NCBI GenBank assembly: GCA_027483345.1
Contig: JAIXUV010000004.1
Location: forward strand, 1 to 34,764
DNA length: 34,764 bases
Reading direction: 5' to 3'
Source: Verrucomicrobiales bacterium
GTDB taxonomy: Bacteria; Verrucomicrobiota; Verrucomicrobiia; Limisphaerales; UBA9464
The notes below the pieces were generated by a model. It was not told the DNA's origin. It saw nothing but the letters and a program-made list of their open reading frames with translations, and ran no database searches. This document shows, piece by piece, positions 27,416-34,764 of the stretch (the first letter of the stretch is position 1; the number at the start of each line of letters is the position of its first letter). The translations under genes and the position numbers were made by a program.

Positions 27416-28231
27416 ATGAGCACCCCGATCGATCTCAACACGCTTCCCGCCGACGCCATCCGCGACCAGGTCCGCCAACGCTACGGAAGAATCGCCTTGG
27501 ACGCGGTTGCCGCCGACTCCGGCTGCTGTACACCGCAGGAACGGTGCTGCGGGGGAGAGCTTTCGACCGACGCCGAGAGCCTCGGCTACTCGAAGGAACA
27601 GGCCGACGCAGCCCCTGCAGGCGCCAACCTCGGGCTCGGGTGCGGCAACCCGCACGCGATCGCCTCCCTCCGGCCCGGCCAGACCGTGCTCGACCTCGGA
27701 TCCGGCGCCGGCTTCGACTGCTTCCTCGCGGTCCGCGAGGTCGGTCCCACTGGCTCTGTCATCGGCGTGGACATGACCCACGAGATGTTGGCCAAGGCCC
27801 GCGCCAACGCCCGCAAGGCCGGCCACGCCAACGTCGAATTCCGCCTGGGCGAGATCGAAGCGCTCCCCGTCGCCGACAACTCGGTCGACGTCATCCTGTC
27901 CAACTGCGTGATCAACCTCAGCCCGGACAAGCCCCGGGTCTTCCGCGAAGCGTTCCGCGTCCTCCGCTCCGGCGGCCGTCTCGCCGTGTCCGACGTCGTG
28001 GCGACCGCCGTGCTCCCGGCCGATGTCCGGGCGGATTGGGGCGCCTACACCGGCTGCATGGCCGGCGCCTCGCTCATTGCCGATCTCGAACGGATGCTCC
28101 AGGACGCCGGCTTCGTCTCGGTCCGGATCGAGCCGAAGGATTCCTCCCGGAGCTTCATCCGTGAATGGCTCCCTGGCTCCCGGGTCGAGGACTTCCTCCT
28201 CTCCGCGGCCATCTCCGCCGTGAAGCCCTGA
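27416..28231 (+). CDS. arsM: Arsenite S-adenosylmethyltransferase
   Basis: DSGCCTPQERCCGGE, LGLGCGNPHAIASLRPGQTVLDLGSGAGFDCFLA, LSNCVINLSPDK, YTGCMAGA: SAM motif plus the conserved Cys set expected for ArsM. Confidence 0.93.
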   Translation: MSTPIDLNTLPADAIRDQVRQRYGRIALDAVAADSGCCTPQERCCGGELSTDAESLGYSKEQADAAPAGANLGLGCGNPHAIASLRPGQTVLDLGSGAGFDCFLAVREVGPTGSVIGVDMTHEMLAKARANARKAGHANVEFRLGEIEALPVADNSVDVILSNCVINLSPDKPRVFREAFRVLRSGGRLAVSDVVATAVLPADVRADWGAYTGCMAGASLIADLERMLQDAGFVSVRIEPKDSSRSFIREWLPGSRVEDFLLSAAISAVKP

Positions 28232-28240
28232 TCCGCGACC

Positions 28241-28900
28241 ATGAACCGCCTGCTCGCCGAGTTCCTCGGGACGTTCTTCCTGGTTTTCGCGGGAACCGGT
28301 GCGGTGGTCGTGGACGATCTCCACGGCCATCCGTTCGGCAGCATGGGCATCGCGCTGGTCTTCGGGCTCGCGGTGCTGACGTTGATCTACGCCTTCGGCG
28401 AGCTATCGGGCGCCCATTTCAATCCCGCGGTCACCTTGGGATTCGCGATTGCAGGACGCTTCCGCTGGAAGGAAGTCCCCGGCTATGCCACCGCACAATT
28501 CCTCGGGGCGCTCGGGGCTTCGGCCGTGCTTCGCCTTCTCTTTCCAACCCACAAGGGCCTCGGATCGACGGTACCCGCCGGAACCCCGACATCCGCGCTG
28601 GCGATGGAGATCCTGCTCACCCTGTTCCTGATGCTGGTGATCCTGCGGGTCTCCACCGGCGCCCGCGAAAAGGGAATCACGGCGGGCATCGCCGTCGGAG
28701 CCATGATCGGACTCGAGGCGATGTTCGCGGGGCCGTTCTGCGGTGCCTCCATGAATCCGGCCCGATCCACGGGTCCCGCCCTGGTCTCCGGACAACTCGC
28801 CCACCTCTGGGTCTACCTGGCTGCCCCGTGCATCGGAGCGTGGATCGCGGTGGGCATCGACCGGCTCCTCGGGCCGCCCCCAATGGCGCCGAGGGACTGA
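28241..28900 (+). CDS. Aquaporin/MIP channel (AqpS-like by context)
   Basis: Two NPA boxes, GAHFNPAVTLGFA and GASMNPARSTGPAL, six-TM pattern; 9 bp after arsM. Confidence 0.93.
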   Translation: MNRLLAEFLGTFFLVFAGTGAVVVDDLHGHPFGSMGIALVFGLAVLTLIYAFGELSGAHFNPAVTLGFAIAGRFRWKEVPGYATAQFLGALGASAVLRLLFPTHKGLGSTVPAGTPTSALAMEILLTLFLMLVILRVSTGAREKGITAGIAVGAMIGLEAMFAGPFCGASMNPARSTGPALVSGQLAHLWVYLAAPCIGAWIAVGIDRLLGPPPMAPRD

Positions 28901-29008
28901 GCCGACGAAATCGAGACAGGCTGCCGCTCAACTCCGCGTCGATTTCCGGTTGGGAGACGATGCCCTCCGTCACCGTACCCAGCGGCTCCGAACGCACCCT
29001 TTGGGATT

Positions 29009-30070
29009 TCAGAATCCTCGCCGCAGGGACTCCCGGACGTCGTCAACCGTGACGCTTCGCATGATCCGCCGCAGCTCGTCCGGGCTCCCGGCGATGTCCC
29101 GCCCGTCGTAGCGGTAGAAGTCCAGGGGACGTCCCCCGACGCCCGGGTTCGGGATGCGGATCCAGTCCCGACGGCGTGGGTGAACCGGAGGATTCAGGGT
29201 CGGCGTCTCGATGACCCATTGACGCGGGACTTCCATGGCAGCGGCCACGTGCATGAAGACCGTGTCCACGCTGATGAACCCCGCGCATCGGGCAACGAGG
29301 GCCATGGCTTCCCGCAGCGTCGAGGTCTTGGCTTCCTGGAAGGCGACGCCAGTACGGCGGAGTTCGGCGTGCAACGCCGCTTCCTCCGGTCCACCGAACA
29401 GCACTGGCCGGATCCCCGGAAGGACGGACGGAAGCGCGCGAAGCAGCCCGGCCCAGTTCTCGAGCGGCCAACGCCGCAGGGCCAGGTTCTTGGTGCCGCC
29501 GGATCCCAGATGGATGCCGAGCATGTGCCCTTCCCCACCGACGTTTTCCGCACACCACCGAGCCGCCCATTCCCGCTCGGAAGGATCGAGGAAGACCTCG
29601 TAACGGGGATCAGGATCCGTCGGGCGCAGGCCGATCCGCTCCAGCAGGCGCAGGTTGTTCTCCATCGCGTGGAGCCCGTAGTCCTGGGGGCAGGAACGGG
29701 TGACCAACAACCGGTCAGGCCAACCTTGGTTCTCGTACTCGTGGCTCAGGCGTTCCCGGGCTCCGATCAACCGGGCGATAAACCGATATCCGCGCCGGCC
29801 TTGGGTGTGGGTGTTGATCGACAGGTCGTAGCGGCGTTTTCGAAGGCGCAGGCAGAAGGCGATGGAACCGGTCCGGGAACCGCCGAGGAAGTCATGCTGA
29901 TGCACCTCGTCGACGTGGGGGTTGCCCAGGAGTACCTGGCGTGCCCCCTTCCACAGGACGAGGGCCTCGATGCGCGCCCGGGGATATTGGCGCCGCAGCT
30001 CGTGGAAGAGCGGCGTCGCCATGAGCGTGTCGCCGATTCCAGAGAGCGAGATGACCAGGATGCGGTCCAC
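29009..30070 (-). CDS. Glycosyltransferase family 9 (heptosyltransferase-like)
   Basis: MDRILVISLSGIGDTLMATPLFHELRRQYPRARIEALV, LGIHLGSGGTKNLALRRWPLENWAGLL, VLFGGPEE, ARCAGFISVDTVFMHVAAAM. Confidence 0.9.
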   Translation of the reverse strand: MDRILVISLSGIGDTLMATPLFHELRRQYPRARIEALVLWKGARQVLLGNPHVDEVHQHDFLGGSRTGSIAFCLRLRKRRYDLSINTHTQGRRGYRFIARLIGARERLSHEYENQGWPDRLLVTRSCPQDYGLHAMENNLRLLERIGLRPTDPDPRYEVFLDPSEREWAARWCAENVGGEGHMLGIHLGSGGTKNLALRRWPLENWAGLLRALPSVLPGIRPVLFGGPEEAALHAELRRTGVAFQEAKTSTLREAMALVARCAGFISVDTVFMHVAAAMEVPRQWVIETPTLNPPVHPRRRDWIRIPNPGVGGRPLDFYRYDGRDIAGSPDELRRIMRSVTVDDVRESLRRGF

Positions 30071-30244
30071 TTCCGGGGATGCTGCATCGGAACCGTGGCC
30101 GGGGCGATTCCGAAGGTGTCGCGGCTTCCCGTCGGGAGGGTCCCGCCGTTACGATCCGGAAAGGATCGGCGGATTTTTCGGCCGCCCCACCGCAGGACGG
30201 ATGACATTCCGGCCTCCGGGAAGTACCCAAGCCGCCAACAAAGC

Positions 30245-31372
30245 ATGAGTTCCGTCCAGAACACCGATGTCGTCGTCATCGGCGCCGGCATCGTCGGCAT
30301 CGCCATCGCCACCCTCGAGTCCGAACGCGGACGCCGCGTGACCGTGCTCGAACGCGAGGAACGTCCTATCGGCGCGTCCACCCGGAACTTCGGATTGGTC
30401 TGGCCCATGGGACAGCAGGCGGGGCCGATGTGGGACCGCGCACAGCGTTCGCGGAAACGCTGGCTCGACCTCGCCCCCAAGGCGGGCTTCCACGCCGCGG
30501 CCAACGGCTCGCTCCACCTCGCGCACAACGAGCTGGAGAAGGCGGTCCTGACCGAGTTCCTCGGGCTGGCCCCTGCGGATTTCCAAGGCCAATGGCTGGA
30601 GGCCAACGAGGTGCCGGTCCGCTGCGCCGCGGTCCGCCGCGAAGGCCTGGTCGGTGGTGTCTGGAGCCCGCACGAAGCGACCGTCGACGGACGCGAGGCG
30701 CTGCCCAAGATGCTCGCCTGGCTCGCAAGGGAACGCGGCGTGGACGTCCGCTTCGACGCCGCCGTTTCCCGCGTCGAGGACCACGGTGTCTGGTCCGCCG
30801 CCGGACGCTTTCAGGCGAAGCGCATCTACGTCTGCACCGGCTCGGAACTGCGGATCCTCTACCCGTCGGTCTTCCGCGACTCGGGAATCACCAACTGCAA
30901 GCTGCAGATGTGGCGCACGCCTCCCCAGGCCGGTTCCTGGCGCCTCGGCCCCTCTCTCTGCGCCGGACTCACGCTGCTCCACTACGCCGCGTTCAACCCC
31001 TGCCCGTCCCTCCCGGCCCTGCGCAAGGCGTTCGAGGCCTCCCATCCGGAGTACATCGCCAATGGCATCCATGTGCTGGTCTCCCAGAACGGCTCCAACG
31101 AGGTGATCCTCGGGGACACCCACCACTACGGCCTCACCCAGGATCCGTTCCTGCACGAACGCCTCGACGCCTTGGTCGCGAAGTACCTCGACACGTTCGC
31201 GGTGCTTCCCGACGCCCGGGTCGCCGAGCGCTGGATGGGCGTCTACGCCAAGCTCCCCGGGAAGACCGAGTTCGTCCACGAACCGGAACCCGGTGTCACC
31301 ATCGTCAACGCCCTGAGCGGCGCCGGCATGACGCTCTCGTTCGGCGTCGCAGAGGAAATCGTCCCGGCCTGA
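30245..31372 (+). CDS. FAD-dependent oxidoreductase, TIGR03364-like (DAO family)
   Basis: TDVVVIGAGIVGIAIATLESERGRRVTVLEREERPIGASTRNFGLVWPMGQQAGPMWDRAQRSRKRWLDLAPKAGF is typical of this family; C-terminal GVTIVNALSGAGMTLSFGVAEEIV. Confidence 0.85.
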   Translation: MSSVQNTDVVVIGAGIVGIAIATLESERGRRVTVLEREERPIGASTRNFGLVWPMGQQAGPMWDRAQRSRKRWLDLAPKAGFHAAANGSLHLAHNELEKAVLTEFLGLAPADFQGQWLEANEVPVRCAAVRREGLVGGVWSPHEATVDGREALPKMLAWLARERGVDVRFDAAVSRVEDHGVWSAAGRFQAKRIYVCTGSELRILYPSVFRDSGITNCKLQMWRTPPQAGSWRLGPSLCAGLTLLHYAAFNPCPSLPALRKAFEASHPEYIANGIHVLVSQNGSNEVILGDTHHYGLTQDPFLHERLDALVAKYLDTFAVLPDARVAERWMGVYAKLPGKTEFVHEPEPGVTIVNALSGAGMTLSFGVAEEIVPA

Positions 31373-31388
31373 TCCCCGGACCACCCTC

Positions 31389-32699
31389 ATGAACCCTGCA
31401 CCGGACGGCGCCCGCTCCCGCTTCACGGCCCTCCTGGACCGTCATCCGGCACTGTTCACGGCGGTCGCCGTGGCCTCCGCGTTCGGGGCGTACACCGCGA
31501 TGTACGCCTTCCGGAAGCCTTTCTCCGCCGCGACCTTCTCCGGCCAGTCGGTGGGGGGCTACGACCTGAAGGGCCTGCTCGTGGTCGCCCAGATCCTCGG
31601 GTACACGCTCTCGAAATTCCTCGGGATCAAAGTGGTCAGCGAAGCCGGCGCCGGTCGCCGCATCGCGCTCATCGGCGGCCTCATCGCCCTAGCCTTCGCG
31701 CCGCTGGCCCTCCTTCCGGTCGTCCCGACCTGGGCCCGGGTGCTCTGCCTCTTCATCAACGGACTCCCTCTCGGAATGATCTGGGGACTCGTCTTCGGCT
31801 TCCTCGAGGGACGGCGTGTGACCGAGTTCCTCGGCCTCGGGATGAGCGTGAGCTTCATCTTCGCCTCCGGTTGGACGAAGTCCGTCGGCGTCTTCCTGAT
31901 GCAGAAGGGCGGCGTCGCCGAGAACTGGATGCCCGCCGCCACCGGCCTGGTGTTCGTCCCGCTGCTCGCAGCCTGCCTTGCCGGACTCGCCCTGCTGCCA
32001 CCGCCCAATGCCGAGGACGTCGCCACCCGCAGTCGCCGGGATCCCATGTCCGCCGAGGCCCGCCGCCGCTTCCTCCGGGAGAACTTCCTGATCCTGGTGT
32101 TCCTCATCGTCCCCTACGTTTTGCTCACGGTTTTCCGAGACCTGCGTGACACGTTCATGGCCGACGTGCTCAAGGAGCTCGGCCACCCGCCGGACCCGGC
32201 GTTCTTCGCCCGGGTCGAGACCTGGGTGGGAATCGGCGTCCTGGCAGCCTTGGCGGGACTCTGGTTCATCAGGGACCACTGGAAGGCGCTCGGAGTCTAT
32301 CACGTGCTCATCGCTCTCGGCTCCATCCTGGTGGGAGGCTCCACGCTGGCCTTCTCCAAGGGGATGATCGGCCCGTCCGCCTGGATGATCCTCACCGGCC
32401 TCGGCGGCTACCTCGGGTACGTCCCGTTCAACAGCATCCTTTTCGACCGCTTCCTCGCCGCCACCCGCAAGGTGGCCACCGCGTCGTTCCTGATCCAGAT
32501 CGCCGACTCCCTGGGCTACCTCGCCTCGGCGTCGCTCTATCTCCAACGGACCTTCTCGAAGACCAAGCCCGCGTGGACGCGCCTCACCCTGGACTGCGGC
32601 CTGGGACTGGCGGTGCTGGTTCCGGTCTTCCTGGCGGTTTCCTGGTGGTGGCTGGGCCGTGAACGGTCCCGCAGCCACACCGGCGCCAAGCCGGACTGA
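31389..32699 (+). CDS. MFS-like transporter, DUF5690-type
   Basis: AFGAYTAMYAFRKPFSAATFSGQSVGGYDLKGLLVVAQILGYTLSKFLGIKVVSE...GLPLGMIWGLVFGFLEGRRVTEFLG; about 11-12 TM segments. Confidence 0.8.
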   Translation: MNPAPDGARSRFTALLDRHPALFTAVAVASAFGAYTAMYAFRKPFSAATFSGQSVGGYDLKGLLVVAQILGYTLSKFLGIKVVSEAGAGRRIALIGGLIALAFAPLALLPVVPTWARVLCLFINGLPLGMIWGLVFGFLEGRRVTEFLGLGMSVSFIFASGWTKSVGVFLMQKGGVAENWMPAATGLVFVPLLAACLAGLALLPPPNAEDVATRSRRDPMSAEARRRFLRENFLILVFLIVPYVLLTVFRDLRDTFMADVLKELGHPPDPAFFARVETWVGIGVLAALAGLWFIRDHWKALGVYHVLIALGSILVGGSTLAFSKGMIGPSAWMILTGLGGYLGYVPFNSILFDRFLAATRKVATASFLIQIADSLGYLASASLYLQRTFSKTKPAWTRLTLDCGLGLAVLVPVFLAVSWWWLGRERSRSHTGAKPD

Positions 32700-32822
32700 C
32701 CTGACTTCCAAAGTCCTCGGGCCCGGTCCGGAGACAGGTTTGTCACAATTCCGACAGGATCCGTGAACTCCGCCATCGGAACGTCGCTCGCGACCGCCGA
32801 CGGATTTGCTTAGCTGAGGATC

Positions 32823-33662
32823 ATGTCGAAGTCGAAGTCCCCGGCCATCGCGTCGGGGCACCCCGGACGCCGGGGATTCACCCTCATTGAGCTGCTCGTC
32901 GTGATCGCGATCATCGCGATTCTGGCAGGAATGCTCCTGCCCGCCCTGGGCAAGGCCAAGTCGAAGGCGCTCCAGACCCAGTGCCTCGGAAACACCCGCC
33001 AGATCGGGTTGGCCACCACCCTCTACGCGCAGGACAACGTCGAGTACTACCACCACCGCGGCAGCGCGGGGAACTACTCCCTGCCGAATCACGGCAAGTG
33101 GACCAGCAGCCCACAGTCCGAGGTCCTTCTGCCCTCCGACCACTCCGAGGCCTACTGGGGGATCGCCTACTTCAACTATCTCAAGGGCCCACGTCAGATG
33201 TTCCGCTGCCCTTCCGCCAAGCGCGTGGATGAGTGGCGCGAGGACGGCCTGACCTACCCTTCCGCATGGTGGCTCAATTCCTCGATCGGGATCAGCCAGT
33301 ACGTCCTGAATCCGCCGGCCCGCGGCAATCCCGCCGAAGTCGATTCCTCGGTCCGACGCCGGATCAGCTCCTTCGAGAATCCGTCGTCGACCCTGTTCGC
33401 GCAGGACTCCGGCGAACAGAAGATGGAAGGCGCCGACGATTCGACCGGCCTGTTCCCCGGCCGCACGGAATGCCTCACCCAATGGAAGTACTCCCTCGCC
33501 GGGCTCTATCCCGGATTCAAGTGGGAGTTCGAGTGGTTCCGCCACAGCCGCCGCTCGATGATCATCTGGATGGATGGCCACTCGAGCACGATTCCCTACT
33601 CGAAAACCGGCTACGACTACCGCTGGTACACCGGTGAAGCCCCCCTGCAGGCCGCGCCATGA
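32823..33662 (+). CDS. Type II secretion/prepilin-like protein with N-terminal cleavage/methylation domain
   Basis: [58 protein letters not shown]-terminal [21 protein letters not shown]. Confidence 0.92.
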   Translation: MSKSKSPAIASGHPGRRGFTLIELLVVIAIIAILAGMLLPALGKAKSKALQTQCLGNTRQIGLATTLYAQDNVEYYHHRGSAGNYSLPNHGKWTSSPQSEVLLPSDHSEAYWGIAYFNYLKGPRQMFRCPSAKRVDEWREDGLTYPSAWWLNSSIGISQYVLNPPARGNPAEVDSSVRRRISSFENPSSTLFAQDSGEQKMEGADDSTGLFPGRTECLTQWKYSLAGLYPGFKWEFEWFRHSRRSMIIWMDGHSSTIPYSKTGYDYRWYTGEAPLQAAP

Positions 33663-34051
33663 AGAATCCCATGGAAGCCATCCGTCGCCTCACGATCGGA
33701 ATCGCGACCCTGGCAATCCTGGCCGCTGCGGGATGCGGAGCCGATGGCGATGCGCGCCCGGCTACCGTCACCGCGGAACAAGCCCCATCCACTCTCAAGG
33801 ACGCCTTCAAGGGGGCGTCGGACGAGGTCCGCGGCCAAGCGGATGCCGCCGGTTCCGCACTCGGAGGCGGCGACGCCCCGGGCGCCTTCTTCACGCTGGT
33901 GGATCTCTCCGGACGTCCCGACCTGACCCCGCAGCAGCGCGAAGCCGCGGCCGCGGCCATGATGGCGGCCAAGGCGAAACTCGCCGCCGCCGCCGCCCAG
34001 GGCGACGCACGATCCCGCGAGGCCTTGGAGACCTACTCCTCGGGCAAGTGA
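33659..34051 (+). CDS. Small lipoprotein, function unknown
   Basis: ATGA overlap with the prepilin gene; signal peptide with lipobox ILAAAGCG; Ala-rich body. Confidence 0.75.
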   Translation: MKNPMEAIRRLTIGIATLAILAAAGCGADGDARPATVTAEQAPSTLKDAFKGASDEVRGQADAAGSALGGGDAPGAFFTLVDLSGRPDLTPQQREAAAAAMMAAKAKLAAAAAQGDARSREALETYSSGK

Positions 34052-34376
34052 CCGGGACGAGCAGGCCGTCTGGAATCCGGGAACACGGTCGTGCGCGGGG
34101 CCGCACCGGCGGCGTCGGACACTGACCTCTGTCGGAGTCCGACCTCAATCGGTCGCAGTATTCCTCTTCATCGAACTCCCGGTTTCTTCGACATCGCGTA
34201 TCCGTTGCAGGTGCGGCACTTCTCACGGCTGCCGACCCTCAATGAATTTTCGTTAACGATACTCGCATCAAGTCCATCCCAACGCGGTCCCACCCGCGCC
34301 GCAGGGATTGCGATTCCAAGCCATGGAACGGTCAGGGATTTTCCTAGCCGGGTCGTGAGGCGCCGGATACACCCCA

Positions 34377-34764
34377 ATGATGCCGTTTCAAAAAGGCAAC
34401 CGAATCATCACCGTCCGGACCCGCTCAGGAGGCTTCACCCTGATCGAGTTGCTCGTCGTCATCGCGATCATCGCCATCCTGGCCGGGATGCTCCTTCCCG
34501 CGCTGGCCACGGCCAAGGCCAAGGGCGCCCAGGCGGCCTGCATGAACAACCTCCGGCAGATCTCGATCGGCACGACGATGTATCTGCACGACAACAACGA
34601 CTTCTTCCACAATCGGTTCGGTTCGGCCCCGAACGACGGCCAATGGACGCTGTCGCCGGCCTCGCAGGAAATCCTTTCCCCGACGAATCCGGCGGCCTAC
34701 TGGGCGACCGCCTACATCGGGTATTTCGGCGGCGCCAAGAGGATCGGGCGCTGCCCGGGCGCGA
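34377..34764 (+). CDS. Second prepilin-like protein, truncated by the right edge
   Basis: [83 protein letters not shown]... open to the window end. Confidence 0.9.
   Translation, partial: MMPFQKGNRIITVRTRSGGFTLIELLVVIAIIAILAGMLLPALATAKAKGAQAACMNNLRQISIGTTMYLHDNNDFFHNRFGSAPNDGQWTLSPASQEILSPTNPAAYWATAYIGYFGGAKRIGRCPGA

Noticed and set aside
31689-33581. 630 aa minus-strand ORF antisense to the MFS and prepilin genes
   Set aside because: Gly/Glu/Asp/Val-rich shadow ORF crossing two unrelated plus-strand genes.

Overview
This is a GC-rich bacterial chromosomal window. It is probably Verrucomicrobiota; that is an inference from the [29 protein letters not shown] prepilin signatures and overall gene content, with no database search. 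Main contents, left to right: (1) a minus-strand chemosensory operon (soluble MCP-like protein, CheY, CheA with tandem CheW domains, CheW, and an MCP truncated at the left edge), divergent from a plus-strand receiver/SpoIIE-phosphatase/HATPase fusion plus a STAS protein (HsbR/HsbA-like partner switch); (2) a methyltransferase and tRNA-Val(GAC); (3) a housekeeping and envelope run: TPR-like membrane protein, Phage_holin_4_2-type protein, L,D-transpeptidase, half-size EamA, SIS protein, DoxX, psd, pssA, LysE; (4) a minus-strand tRNA-Thr, tuf, tRNA-Trp, tRNA-Ser, secE, nusG, rplK cluster, with an EF-Tu whose switch I (RGITI) motif is altered; (5) an adenylate-kinase-like gene, an SHD1-like membrane protein, rex, rlmN, a PLDc_N protein and hisH; (6) an arsenic operon arsR-arsC-arsM-aquaporin with a perfect 10-6-10 inverted repeat over the arsR start; (7) a GT9 glycosyltransferase, a TIGR03364-like FAD oxidoreductase next to a DUF5690/MFS-type transporter, and two tandem paralogous prepilin-like genes (the second truncated). 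No rRNA, CRISPR array or transposase was seen. Most long antisense ORFs in the track are GC-rich shadow ORFs.
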